Shown here: in pieces, positions 10,124 through 38,103 of the stretch
Numbering within the stretch: position 1 is the stretch's first letter
Layout of the letters: every line of letters begins with the position of its first letter
Source of the DNA: Berberis thunbergii
Lineage: Eukaryota > Streptophyta > Magnoliopsida > Ranunculales > Berberidaceae
Assembly (NCBI GenBank): GCA_003290165.1
Contig: QNQO01010682.1
Location: 1 to 64,000, forward strand
DNA: 64,000 nucleotides
Direction: 5' to 3'
Notes under the pieces: generated by a model
What the model was told of the DNA's origin: nothing
Databases searched by the model: none
What the model saw: only the letters and a program-made list of their open reading frames with translations
Made by a program: the position numbers and the translations under genes

Positions 10124-11489
10124 TGTACCGCATTAAAAAGCTGAGGGGAAGAGGCTGGTTATGCAAATCTACCCTTAAGCCAAGGCTATGGCCCCAGCGC
10201 CCTCTCAATAGGCGTCTTGTTCTTGCATAAAATGTGAGAAGGTTTCTGAAAGAACATTTTTCTTTTGTAGACAAAAATAAGTTGTAGGTGTAGTGCACAT
10301 GAAAGTTTAAACTGGGATTAAAATCATCATAATTCACTGTTGGAAAAGTCAACAAGTTCATTCAAATAATCATGTCTAGGCAACACTTTTGAGTTCGACA
10401 TGTTCACAAATGTGAGTCATGTTATAAAAAACTCTTGAGAGTTTCTGAGTTTTGAATGGCTACACACAAGGGAAAATATGATGAACTGAACCTCCACTTT
10501 GTAGTACTATACAGTGATGGAGCATGTTTTGCAGCTAATGCTGAAACTCTCCCATCTGCAAAATAAGAAACTAACATGAAAGCAATCATTCATCACGAAA
10601 CAATAGCCTTGTTAGTTTCAAACCTGCTTCAACTTTGAAAAATATTACACAACATATGACAATTACATTTCATGAAAATATCGGTTGAATAATGTATTAC
10701 TAATTGTTCCAAAAAAACAATGAAACGAATACACACTGATATTTTGTTAAAAAGAGACGACACACTATTTTATCCAACTAATAAGGTTTTCGTATGAACA
10801 ATCAAGATTGACTCTTACCAAGAGTTCAACCACAGGACATCTCAACTGGTTGTTTATAGAAAGAAAACAAATACATCAACATCACTTCAGATCCAACCTC
10901 ACAATAAATAAGTCTCAAGTTTGACAGCACCCTTGATCTTGATTTTGAGCAAACATCTCCCCGCATGGCTCACTTGAAGGCTCTGTTTGGGGTTCTTCCT
11001 CCAATTTCACTGTTGCAGAAATACAGAGAAAAATTGGAACAGAACAAGCAAAAAACCAGGCACACAGCTGCACATACAAAGTAAGAAGTATCCGCCAGCA
11101 CAAGAAACGCATAGGTAAACAAAACTCTAACAAGTTGGTTTAAAAATGGATACCATCCAAAAACAAAAAGCTCCAAGATAGAAAACAACCAAATTACTGA
11201 AGAATGGTAAGTTATTTTAGCAAAAGGAAAGAAAAAGGGTTCAAAACCAGGTAAACACACATTTGTTTTTATTTTTAAAAAACAAAATTTTCAACAGTTT
11301 TAAATTAGGAGTTATTGTTTGATTAGAATTAGGATTGAATTCAATTAGAAAGTATTATTCTTTGCTTTTAATTATAAATACATATGATGTAATAGAGTTT
11401 AGGCAAACAATACAAGTTTTATTTAGTTTATTTGAAGGCTGAAGGTCTCTATTACGTGCACCCGCATCGTCCCCCTCTCTGTTACATTG
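10124..11489 (-). other. Intergenic with two exon-like minus-strand pieces
   Basis: Minus strand 11010-10914 starts after an acceptor-like TATTTCTGCAACAG and reads KLEEEPQTEPSSEPCGEM... to GCCQT and a stop. Minus strand about 10558-10428 follows TATTTTGCAG and reads DGRVSALAAKHAPSLYS... to a stop. Both look like terminal exons of gene fragments, but the family is not recognised and no upstream exons join them. The rest is AT-rich without supported features. Confidence 0.25.
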
Positions 11490-12145
11490 GACTCTCCTCT
11501 CAAGCCAGCAAGAATTTCTACTCTCCCTCTTCCTATCCCACTACCGAAGCAGAGAAGAAGGACAAAAGAAGGAGAAGAAGAAGAAGTCCACGTACATACA
11601 CTCGTAGTCTTCCTCAAGCACACTCTCTCAAGTCGCGTCGCACATTAACACCAGGTTCCTCTCTCTCTCATAGTTCTGCTCATCGATCTCCTGGCTTCTT
11701 AATTCTGAAATCTGTGAGTGAATTGATCTTTGATCGATTGGTTATTGGGTTTCCGCTAACTTTGCATTACTTTGTTGTCTTTGATCTGCAGGTGTTTCAA
11801 GTAACTCTCAATCTGTCCAGGTAACCTCTCTCTCCAATTTACGAACTTAGCATGTATTTTTTCGATCAAATTTATCTTACGGTCTTACCATGCCAAAAAG
11901 TTCATTTTTTTTATTGCGCTGTAAGATAGATTGGCGAGTTGAATTGGTGGGATAATTTTTTATTTGACATTCAGATTGTGTTGGGATCAAAATCAAGTTT
12001 TGGTATTTATCTAGATGTGTTTTCTCATTGCTTTTAGAGGCCCTTAGAAATGTACAATGTAATTGAGATACACTGTTTCTGTGAGTTTTTGGATTTTTGC
12101 TAATAAATTGACATTGCTAATTTGTTTTTGCAAAAGGAGGAGGAG
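11490..12145 (+). promoter_or_regulatory. Leader region of the Rx_N-DUF247 gene
   Basis: Predicted leader: an exon running to 11712 (donor GTGAGTGA), intron 11713-11791 (acceptor TTTGATCTGCAG), a small exon 11792-11820 (donor GTAACCTC), intron 11821-12136 (acceptor TTTTTGCAAAAG), then 9 bases before the ATG. The leader exon carries a GAAGAAG purine tract that is duplicated at 6525-6768. Splice sites are read by eye. The transcription start is not determined. Confidence 0.45.
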
Positions 12146-14011
12146 ATGGCAGGAGCAGATCAAGTAGTATGTCCATTCTTTGGAGTTGTGTTTGAAAGGC
12201 TCAACTCTTTAATCAACAAGGACCGGAAGGAACCTGGTCCATCGGCGGGTCTGGTGAAGGAGCTGAAAAAGCTTTACAAGACTTTCCTTAAAATCGAAGA
12301 AGTCCTTGATGATGCAGAGGAGCAGCAATTCGAAGAAAAAGCGGTTAGAGTACGGTTTTGGCTACAAGAGCTGAACGAAGCAGCATATGAGGCTGATGAT
12401 GTTTTTGATGAGTTTGAATATGAAGGTCTGCACAGTCTGGCCTCCCAAGAATCGAGCAGCAGCAGCTACAATGTTATCGACCAACTTTATTGCAAAATTC
12501 AAAAGCTCATTGAGATTTTTCATAATTTGGCCCAAGAATGTTCGGAGCTTAAACTGGAAAAGGGAAAGGAAAAAAGTGTGGTGACATCTCCGGATTGTAG
12601 AACTGATTCTCTCTTAGCTGAACCCCAAGTTTATGGGAGAGATGAAGACAGTGTGAAGTTGGTGAACCAATTCTCAGGCAGCAACCAGGAGAATATATCT
12701 GTTTTTTCAGCTGGTGGGTGCATCCGTAGAGTACCTACAAAATTCCGTGAAATCAATGAATATGCATATACACCAGAGGTTATCTCAATTGGGCCTTTCC
12801 ACCGTGATAAAATGGACTTAAAAGAAATGGAAGTGCATAAGTTGCAGTATATGAATTCACTTCTCTCTCGATATGAAGACCGGGCTACGAAATTGAAAGA
12901 GTGTGTTGAAGCCATCAGTAGGCTAGAAGACGAAGCTAGGAAGTGCTACTCAGAACCCATTGAACTTAACAAAGAAGAATTCATTGAAATGATGATAGTG
13001 GATGGTCTTTTCATTATTGAACTCTTTTGCAAGAATGCAGGGGAAGGACAAATAGATAAAGATGATCCTATATTTAATAATGTATGGGGCTTGGCAAGCT
13101 TGGTTCGGGACCTGATACTATTCGAAAACCAACTTCCAATGTTGGTTCTTGAGCGTTTGTTCAAGATCACCATGGCAAGCCAACAAGGTGTTAAACAGCT
13201 AAGTGAACTTGCTATCCGTTTCTTCAATCCGCTGATGCAAAGGGAGGAAAGTGTTCTTGCAAAATACTTCGAGACTGGAGGTGATCACTTACTTGACCTA
13301 CTAAGCAAGACCTTCTATGATTTCCCATCCCAACAATTGCCTCATGGGGTAAAGTCAGTGCAGGTTACAGTACCAACTGTTTTGATGGAAAGGGAGGAAA
13401 TTGTTGTCGAAAGAGCCCCATCTCAAGGTGAGATATCCACAAGTTCAACGGTGAAGTCGGAACCACAGCTAGAGTTTAAAGATGTACCATCTCTTACAAA
13501 GCTTCGCGACTCGGGAGTCAAGTTTAAGAAAGGTAACAATACACATAGTTTCCTAGACATAAATTTCAGTAACGGTGTGATAGAAATCCCTCCTATACTC
13601 ATTCGAGACCAGAATTTTTCTTTCATAAGAAACGTCATTGCTTACGAGCATGGTCTTGTTGGGCATCCTGCTCAAATGACATCTTATGTTGTCCTGATGA
13701 ATAACCTCATCCAGTCATCAAATGATGTGGCATTCCTCCGTGGACACGGAATAATCAGAAATTACTTGAGTGATGATGAACTTGTCTCCTCACAGTTTCA
13801 AAAGCTTTGCAATGAGATAAACCTTGCCAACTTCCATCATTCGAAGCTTTGCATTGATGTCAATGCTTTCCGTGTCACTTACATTCAGAAAGCAACTAGT
13901 GTACTGAAAAATGTATACAGGAGGTGGTGCCTACCAGGTGGGTGTTGCTTGCTGCCGGTTTACTTCTTACTTTCAATGCCTTCAAGCTCACTCTGTCAAC
14001 TACTGAGTTGA
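12146..14011 (+). CDS. Rx_N (NLR coiled-coil) - DUF247 fusion protein
   Basis: 621 aa from the ATG at 12146. Residues 10-135 are an Rx_N coiled-coil of CNL receptors, with LKIEEVLDDAEEQQF, VRFWLQELNEAAYEADDVFD and FEYEGL (the EDVID-like region). Residues 160-187 are the usual linker before NB-ARC (VYGRDED, then ISVFS). The P-loop that should follow is absent. From residue 190 the protein is DUF247: CIRRVPTKF, YTPEVISIGPFHRD, LVRDLILFENQLPMLVLE, LSELAIRFF, IPPILIRDQNFSFIRNVIAYE. There is no NB-ARC or LRR. Plant DUF247 proteins normally start near the CIYRVP block and end in a membrane helix. Here that helix is in the next frame (13930-14010). The function is unknown; Rx_N mediates oligomerisation and partner binding in NLRs, so a decoy or membrane-tethered immune role is conceivable. 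In-frame over 1.8 kb, so probably a real gene. Confidence 0.8.
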   Translation: MAGADQVVCPFFGVVFERLNSLINKDRKEPGPSAGLVKELKKLYKTFLKIEEVLDDAEEQQFEEKAVRVRFWLQELNEAAYEADDVFDEFEYEGLHSLASQESSSSSYNVIDQLYCKIQKLIEIFHNLAQECSELKLEKGKEKSVVTSPDCRTDSLLAEPQVYGRDEDSVKLVNQFSGSNQENISVFSAGGCIRRVPTKFREINEYAYTPEVISIGPFHRDKMDLKEMEVHKLQYMNSLLSRYEDRATKLKECVEAISRLEDEARKCYSEPIELNKEEFIEMMIVDGLFIIELFCKNAGEGQIDKDDPIFNNVWGLASLVRDLILFENQLPMLVLERLFKITMASQQGVKQLSELAIRFFNPLMQREESVLAKYFETGGDHLLDLLSKTFYDFPSQQLPHGVKSVQVTVPTVLMEREEIVVERAPSQGEISTSSTVKSEPQLEFKDVPSLTKLRDSGVKFKKGNNTHSFLDINFSNGVIEIPPILIRDQNFSFIRNVIAYEHGLVGHPAQMTSYVVLMNNLIQSSNDVAFLRGHGIIRNYLSDDELVSSQFQKLCNEINLANFHHSKLCIDVNAFRVTYIQKATSVLKNVYRRWCLPGGCCLLPVYFLLSMPSSSLCQLLS

Positions 14012-14112
14012 CTCTGGACCCTTATCTTTTCAATTGGCAGAGATTAGATTTTCTCAGTCATGTACTTTTAGGAATTATTCTTATTGTAATGTTTTGGTGT
14101 GGTTCTTATTAA
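13924..14112 (+). other. Out-of-frame remnant of DUF247 membrane helix
   Basis: In the +1 frame relative to the fusion gene the DNA reads PTRWVLLAAGLLLTFNAFKL, which fits the P-W-x-hydrophobic C-terminal anchor typical of DUF247. In the main frame the sequence becomes WCLPGGCCLLPVYFLLSM and stops at 14009-14011. A small indel near 13915-13930 would explain this. The altered tail is itself hydrophobic and Cys-rich, so membrane attachment may persist. Confidence 0.6.
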
Positions 14113-14790
14113 AGGGCTTGAATGTAATTTAGTCTATCTTATTATTAATTGCATGAAGTGTGACAAGTATATGGCTCTTTTTGTTTAGTGAATGTTGAAA
14201 ACCAGGTAATGTACTCTAGTTCAAACTTGACCTTCATCAAGCATATTTAGGACATTCATCAAGCATATGAAAATGGACCTTTTAAAATTGCCAAGAACTT
14301 GTCTCTTGTCTGCAATGAGTATGGTTGGGATAAGGAATTGAAACTTTTATTGAGTTCCATCCCTTAAATTTTCACCTATCTTCAGTATTTGTCTGACCAT
14401 GTCATTCTAATGCTGTCTAAAAGTCTAAATATTTATTGAGTTCCATTGAAGTTGCAATGTCGTAGAAATACATTTCTTACTGCAAGGACCTGTGTATCAC
14501 TCCATTCGCGAATGCCATTCATATTTATGCATACTTCACCAAAAAACATATCTTAATCACATGCATTGACCGATGATGATTTCTTATGTTTATGGAGTAC
14601 ATTAGGACTGAGATTGCAATATCACAAGAAGTCTGTATTTACTCAATATGAGAAGCATTACTTGGCTGCCTCAATTACCCTTTTCAAAAATTTCCATGGT
14701 TTTTATTTATTTTTATTTTTAGAGATATAACTTCAGAGAATATTACAAAATAAATGTAAGTTGTATGCAATGGCACTCTTATTGTTACCT

Positions 14791-14880
14791 TTTTTTTTTT
14801 TTTTTTTGAAAAGGTGAGTTGGGTTTTTATGAATTCCATAACCTATCAATTGGGCGATCTGTAGGTAAACACCCGAAGTC
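14791..14880 (-). mobile_element. SINE 3' tail, minus strand
   Basis: Read on the minus strand, TTGATAGGTTATGGAATTC and ATAAAAACCCAACTCACC are followed by an A-tail (T-run 14791-14807). The same blocks end the SINE at 41169-41342. The head upstream differs from that SINE and shows no clear Pol III boxes, so this is a truncated copy or a related family sharing the tail. Confidence 0.55.
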
Positions 14881-14989
14881 AATTTAGGTGAGATGTTTGG
14901 GACTGTCCATCGATACCTACCATGACCTTTTGCGGTCATCCATTACAGGACTGGTTGTGGTGACCAGAGTTGATGTTTTCTTTTTCAGT

Positions 14990-15170
14990 AATTCTAAATG
15001 TCGAGGAAGTCAGCGAGGAAATCAGCGAGGTTTGGAGAGAGGGAAGGTGGAGACCATCCATCCCTCTCGGGATGTGCGCATGAAAAATACTGACACGCAT
15101 CCCAAAAAGGATGGACGGCCCACACTCTCCCTCTCTCCTTTCGTCGCCCATTTCCTCGCTGGCTAGAATC
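14990..15170. mobile_element. Foldback MITE, family A, copy 2
   Basis: Left end AATTCTAAATGTCGAGGAAG then CAGCGAGGAAATCAGCGAGG; right end inverted (CATTTCCTCGCTGGCTAGAATC). The two halves pair along most of their length, including a central CCATCC...GGGATG motif present in both arms (15057 and 15104). No coding content; too small for a transposase. Confidence 0.75.
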
Positions 15171-15788
15171 ACTCTTTCTTTTTTCAACATATGGTTCTTG
15201 GGATGGTGGAATGTATACTATAGATGGTATTTGCATGGGCTTCACAAATGAGAGACAATCCTCTTTGAGACCGCTAAGCTATTATCATTGTTTCACTTTT
15301 AGGATTAATCAAGAGCAAAATAGTAGTACCAAACATGATGTCAATCAGTAGACCATTGTCAACAATAATACTCTAAATATACGAGTCATTATTGTCAATA
15401 AGTAGACTATTGTACTTTGAAGTTTTATTGTATTTCATTTTTGTCTTGTGTCGTGCAAAAGCGTGATATCATGTCTAGAAAGTATTACATATGCAACCAG
15501 TACAAAGTGAAGTGAGATCATTACTCATTAGGATGAGAAATATAGAGAATTACATTATAGCAAAGATGCTTAATGGCTAGAAGATCTTATAGCTTACTTG
15601 CCTCTTGATATACATGAAATGATGAAATAACTTGATTTGTTTGGAACAAAAGGAGGAGTTATATATATTTTTTACTCTTCTGCCACTTTTGCAATTGATG
15701 TTTGTGGTCGTGTTTTAAAGAGAAGGGGTAAAAATTGAAAAAAAAGTGCAAACCTACCATCAAAGTAACAATTGAACAATGACAAAGA

Positions 15789-16269
15789 CGGTGTTTGTTT
15801 TTGCTTCCGAATGGAGTCAGAAGTCTTAATAAGAAGTGAACCACATTTTTTAGTGTTTGTTTTTAGTTCTGATTGGAGTAAGCAAAAGGGACGTGTTGAT
15901 CACTTAGCACTGAGTAAAAAAATTATTCCAATAATAACCTTAACATAATTTTGTAATGACAATTGATGCACACATTCATTCTCCTCACCTTCAATAATAA
16001 TCTTCTTAAAAATAAGTAGGGCTAAATTTTGACGATACACCTTCATTCTCTTCACCAAGCATTGTGGTTCTACCTACATTGATTATTGGGTATGGTTTTC
16101 AGCATAATATTTACGTCATAAATTTTTTCAGCTCAATGGGGGGAAATTGTCAAACAGTTCTCATTCAACACTTAAAAACAAACACCTTTTAATTTTACAA
16201 CATTTAATCATTAGCTCATTCAGAAGTCTGTTCAAAACTTCTAAGCACTTAAAAAAAAACAAACGCCCT
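15789..16269. mobile_element. Candidate MITE with GTGTTTGTTTTT termini
   Basis: Left GGTGTTTGTTTTTGCTTC and right the complement of GGCGTTTGTTTTTTTTTTAAG, each followed by an AGAAGT/AGAAGTC block, form diverged terminal repeats. A further GTGTTTGTTTTTAG block lies inside at 15854. The target duplication is not clear. GGCGTTTGTTT-type ends are common in plant MITEs; the boundaries are uncertain. Confidence 0.3.
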
Positions 16270-16589
16270 CAAACTCTAACTACTAAAGACTAATTACTAA
16301 CACATACACGGGCGAGACCTACAATGTTGAGTACATTAGAGTTGAGTATATCAAAACCGTCTTAGGTCTTTATCCTCATTTCTCGAATTTACAATTCGAA
16401 CTTCAAATTCGGTTTTAACTCCATGCCTTTTTTTTTTTTAACTAAACAACCAATCAAAATTGGAATTTTTTTTACAAAACAATAATTAAGAAATATAAAA
16501 AGTGATTAGAATGACAAATAAATAAGAAAAAAAAAAGTGATTAGCAATGATAATAGATTAGGGATCTTAAGTACAAAAATGGATTCAAA

Positions 16590-16886
16590 ATGAGTGATAA
16601 GTATAGAGAGACATCAACAGCAGGACAGCAAGAGAGATAGAGAGAGAAAGAGAGGAAAGGTTCCTCCTTTTTGATTTCAGGTGCAACATTTCCTTCATCA
16701 TTCTCACCTCACCAAAAACTCTCCCATTACCATTTCGGTCTCAAAATCATCCATTGAGATCTTGCTCGCTTGTAGTAGATTCTAGGGTTTCACATAGTCG
16801 GTGATTCAATCGAATCGGTTCGATTTCAGCGACCACATCAACAACGAAAAGAGTGAGTGATTTAGATCCGGAGAGGAGGGGAAGCC
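16590..16886 (+). promoter_or_regulatory. Promoter-proximal / 5' UTR of DRP2 gene
   Basis: Leads into the DRP2 start codon at 16887. It contains a GA-rich tract (GAGAGATAGAGAGAGAAAGAG near 16632) and CT-rich leader sequence typical of broadly expressed plant genes. The ATG is preceded by GGGGAAGCC. The exact transcription start and a TATA box are not assigned. Confidence 0.4.
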
Positions 16887-34261
<17,375 letters not shown>

Positions 34262-35649
34262 AAAATCCTTATTTTTCTGTCATCGGCTGATATCTTCCAT
34301 TCTTGGTGGTTGTGTGAGGTGCTTCTCTACTCAACCCCTCATGATTTGAGCATATGTTGGATTAAGGATTCTTGTTATAATATAGAGCAGAGGAAAGGGT
34401 GGTTGTGTGTACATAATAAGATTGCATTTTCGACATCTCTTCCTCTTAGACCATTGGGTTTCAAGATTGACCATTGGGTTCCAAAATTCTGTTTTGAATC
34501 TGTGTTAACCAATACCCCCTTCCACCCTTTCCTGTTTGATTCTGTAATTCAAGGGTGTATTATTTTTTCTCCCCGCTTATAACCTATTCGGATACAAAAT
34601 ATGTTTGTTTGTTTGATCATTCCCATCTCATTTTTATTTTCATTTTTTTCCTGTTGCTTTGTTAGAAAGGGAATAGAAAAGAATAAAGACTTTCTTCATA
34701 ACCAGTTATTTGTCTGGTAGAAATAATTAAAATCCTTATAAAACGAGCTACGATTGTTTTATGAATATGCACATCTCTCGAGTTCGTTTGACTCATTTCG
34801 ATGTTTGTTTGGAAATAGAAAAAAAAAATGGTGAAAATAATCATTGTCTAATTACATTTTTTGTTACCAGTCTATGAGTTTAAAGCTCAAAATCAAGTGT
34901 AATGTATTCCATGAACATTTGTCCTATGGATGTACACAATAAGATTATCAACTGCTATGTCGATGTGAAAGGCCATGACTTTTTATACCACAACCCCTTT
35001 ATTTTTTGGATGTGTTGAAGGACACCTCAATATAAATCGTCTCTCACCCACTATTCATATTATTCTCCATTTTTCTTCCCTCTTCACAGAAAGTAGCAAC
35101 ATTATGCTGCCACCACCTTTGGTCGCACCACCACACTATGCCCGCCACGGCCGACAGTACCACCACACCACCACCTTCCTCTCTCCCTCCTTATTTGTTG
35201 TTCGTTTTTCTCCTCTTCTTTTCCATCGATGATGACTCTTCCTCGGCTCCATCTCTTCCTTTCCTTTTCTTCTCTTCTATTTTTTTTTGCCCTCGAGCAT
35301 ATTCCTGTGAATGGGGAACCATCACTCGCAAGAATCTACTCTAGGACAATAAAATAAAAATAAAAGTAAAAAATTAGAGGAGAAGAAGAAGAGGGGAATA
35401 AAGATGAAAAAAAAGTGTGACCAGCCGGCGGTGGGGTGGGCCGAGGGGTGCAATGGTGGTGTTGTTCCCTATAAGAGAAGAGAGGGAGAGGAGAGGTGGT
35501 GATGATTTTTTTTTGTTTAAATTGGTGATGTCCTTCAGTAGGTGGTGGTGTCTTTAGAAAGCCGAGAGTGGTAGTGTCCTTCAGCAAAAGTGATGGCGTA
35601 AAAAATTTGGTTCCCAAATATTGTACCATTTTGGCATCCCATGGTTGTC
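34262..35649. other. DRP2 3' end, then T/C- and G/A-rich spacer
   Basis: The 3' UTR of DRP2 probably occupies the first few hundred bases; no clear poly-A signal is assigned. From 35015 to 35585 there is a weak inverted arrangement: TTGAAGGACACC at the left and GTGTCCTTCAGC plus ATGTCCTTCAGTAGG at the right, enclosing CT-rich and then GA-rich DNA. This may be a foldback element. A segment near 35306-35332 resembles 49143-49170 in inverse orientation. No gene. Confidence 0.35.
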
Positions 35650-35669
35650 TAATTTATGAGTTTACGACA

Positions 35670-38092
35670 AGTTCACATCGACTTGCATCCATATTGTTTA
35701 TGGCGTATTGTGCCACATCGGCTTGACCAATGCTCTAGCTACGTTTTGCACCCTTATGAATGGTCTGTTCCGTCACCTTCTGGACAAGTCCGTGGTCGTC
35801 TATCTTGACGATGTTGTGGTTTATAGTGGGACTATAGAAGAACACCTACATCATTTGCGAGAAGTGTTCCAAATCCTTAGGGATAATCATCTCTTTGTCA
35901 AAAAGAAGAAGTGCTCATTCGGCCAGACCCAAATCAATTTCTTGGGTCATGTTATTGGTAGTGGCAAGATTCAGATGGACATGGAAAAAGTCAAGGCAAT
36001 CCATGATTGGAACACTCCTAAGAATGTGTCTCAACTATGTTCTTTCCTTGGACTCGCAAACTATTATCGTCGCTTCATAAGGGACTACTCTAAGAGAGCT
36101 GTTGCACTGACAAATTTGTTGAAACAAGACCGAACATGGGAATGAGATAGGCAGTGTGAAGCTTCATTCCAAGACTTGAAACTGGTCATGATGAAAGATC
36201 CAGTATTGGCCTTTCCAGACATCACCAAGCCCTTTGAAGTACAAACAGATGCATCTGATTATGCCTTAGGGGGAGTTTTGCTTCAAGATGGTCACCCGGT
36301 AGCATATGAGAGTCGAAAGTTGAATGATACAGAGTCTCGTTACTCAGTTCAAGAAAAAGAATTGTTAGCCATTGTACATTGTTTACAGGTGTGGAGACAC
36401 TATCTCTTGGGATCTCAAGTCCTTGTTAAAACAGATAATGCTGCAGCAAGCCATTTCCTTACTCAGAAGATGCTAACTTCCAAGCAATCTAGATGGCAGG
36501 AAAAATTAGCAGAATTTGACTTAGTATTGGAATACAAGCCAGGGCGCACTAACATTGTAGCTGATGCACTCAGTAGAAGGGCAGACCTTGCAGTGCTAAC
36601 CCATACCGGTCCGAGTCACACCATCTTGGAGAAGATCAAAGCAGGCTTACAGACAGACCCACAAGCGAAGGCGATTACAGAGTTGATCAAGCAGGGCAAA
36701 ACTCGACGGTTCTGGATAAAAGATGGAGCAATACTCACAACTGGTAATCGCCTCTATGTTCCAAGAACTTCTGGTTTGAGGAAAAAAACTTTTGAGAGAA
36801 TGCCACGACACCCATTGGGCGGGACATCCAGGTTGGAGACAAACACTTGCATTGCTAGAGAGGGGGTACTATTGGCCGCAGATACAGGAGGATGTAATGG
36901 CCTATGTTCAAACATGTCTTATTTGCCAGCAAGATAAGGTTGAAAGAGATCGACCAGTAGGCTTACTAGAGCCTTTGCCTGTTCCAACTCGTCTTTGGGA
37001 AAGTGTTTCCATGGACTTCATTATTGGGTTACCGAAGATGGAGGATTTCAGGTGTATCCTTGTAGTTGTTGACCGATTCTCAAAGTATATGACTTTTGTG
37101 CCGACCAGACTGACTTGCACAGCCGAAGATACGGTGCAATTGTTCCTCAAGCATGTAGTGAAGTATTGGGGACTGCCCGAAAACATTGTTAGCGACCGTG
37201 ATGCTCGCTTCACAGGAAAGTTCTGGAAGAAGTTGTTCAAGCTCCTGGGATCCAAACTTAATATGTCGACAAGCCAACATCCCCAATCTGACGGACACAC
37301 TGAGTGCTTAACTCTATGCTCGAAGAATACCTTCGTCATTTTGTAAGTGCAAATCAAAAAAATTGGGTGGGACTACTTGATGTTGCACAATTCTGTTTCA
37401 ACTTACAAAATAGCTCAACTACTCACTCCAGCCCCTTTCAGTTAGTCACTGGTCAACAACCATTGATACCACATACAGTGCTTACCGGGTACCAAGGACC
37501 CAGCCCAAGAGCTCTTGAATTTGTCAAAGCCTAGCAGAAAAACATTGAAGTTGCTCGAGCCTATTTTGAGAAAGCATCCCGTCACATGAAGAAATGGGCC
37601 GACAAGAAACGATAGATTGATCATTTTGAAGTCGGGGACTTGGTATTGGCGAAGCTAGATATGTTCAACAAGTATAAACGGACAGCTAGAGCACACAACA
37701 ATCTGTTTCGCAAGTACGAGGGACCGGTACAGATTATTGAGAAAGTGGGCAAAGTCTCATATCGCGTCAAATTACCACATTGGCTCCGTTTCACCCATCT
37801 TGTTTTCCATGCAAGTAACTTGAAGTCCTACCATGCAGATGTCACTGATCCCACAAGAAATGTATTTGCCCGAGCATTGCCTAAGCATCCTACTAAGCCA
37901 GATCGAGACGTGGAAGAAATCTTAGTTGACCGCCTCATCAACAACACAGGCCCGGATATAGAGTATTTGGTCAAGTGGCAGGATGAGCCTCCTTCAGAAA
38001 TCAGTTGGGAGCCAGTCGAACATCTGCTGCCTTACCTCTCAAAGCTGGAAGAGTACTTGGAAAAGTTCGATGTGAGGGCATCAGCGAATTGA
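35670..38092 (+). pseudogene. Chromovirus pol (RT, RNase H, integrase, chromodomain)
   Basis: Order: partial RT with GLTNA and [10 protein letters not shown] (catalytic DD, 35800s); RNase H with FEVQTDASDYALGGVLLQDG and PGRTNIVADALSRR; integrase HHCC (HDTHWAGH ... CLICQQ), MDFIIGLPK, SDRDARFTGKFWKKL and a TE glutamate near 37300; then a chromodomain (VEEILVDRLI ... EYLVKWQDEP ... SWEPVEHL, about 37910-38060). Lesions: W-to-TGA at 36143; a frameshift in an A-run near 36781-36788; a lost base near 37303; TAG at 37532; TAG at 37613. The RT also lacks its fingers region. The protein cannot be made in one piece. Confidence 0.9.
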
Positions 38093-38103
38093 ATGTGGGA
38101 GAG

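Larger units (their letters stand above)
14112..16589. other. Intergenic with small repeats; no gene
   Basis: AT-rich spacer between the fusion gene and the dynamin gene. It holds a SINE tail, a foldback MITE and a candidate MITE, listed separately. ATTCATCAAGCATAT is repeated near 14230 and 14252. No further coding signal. Confidence 0.5.
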
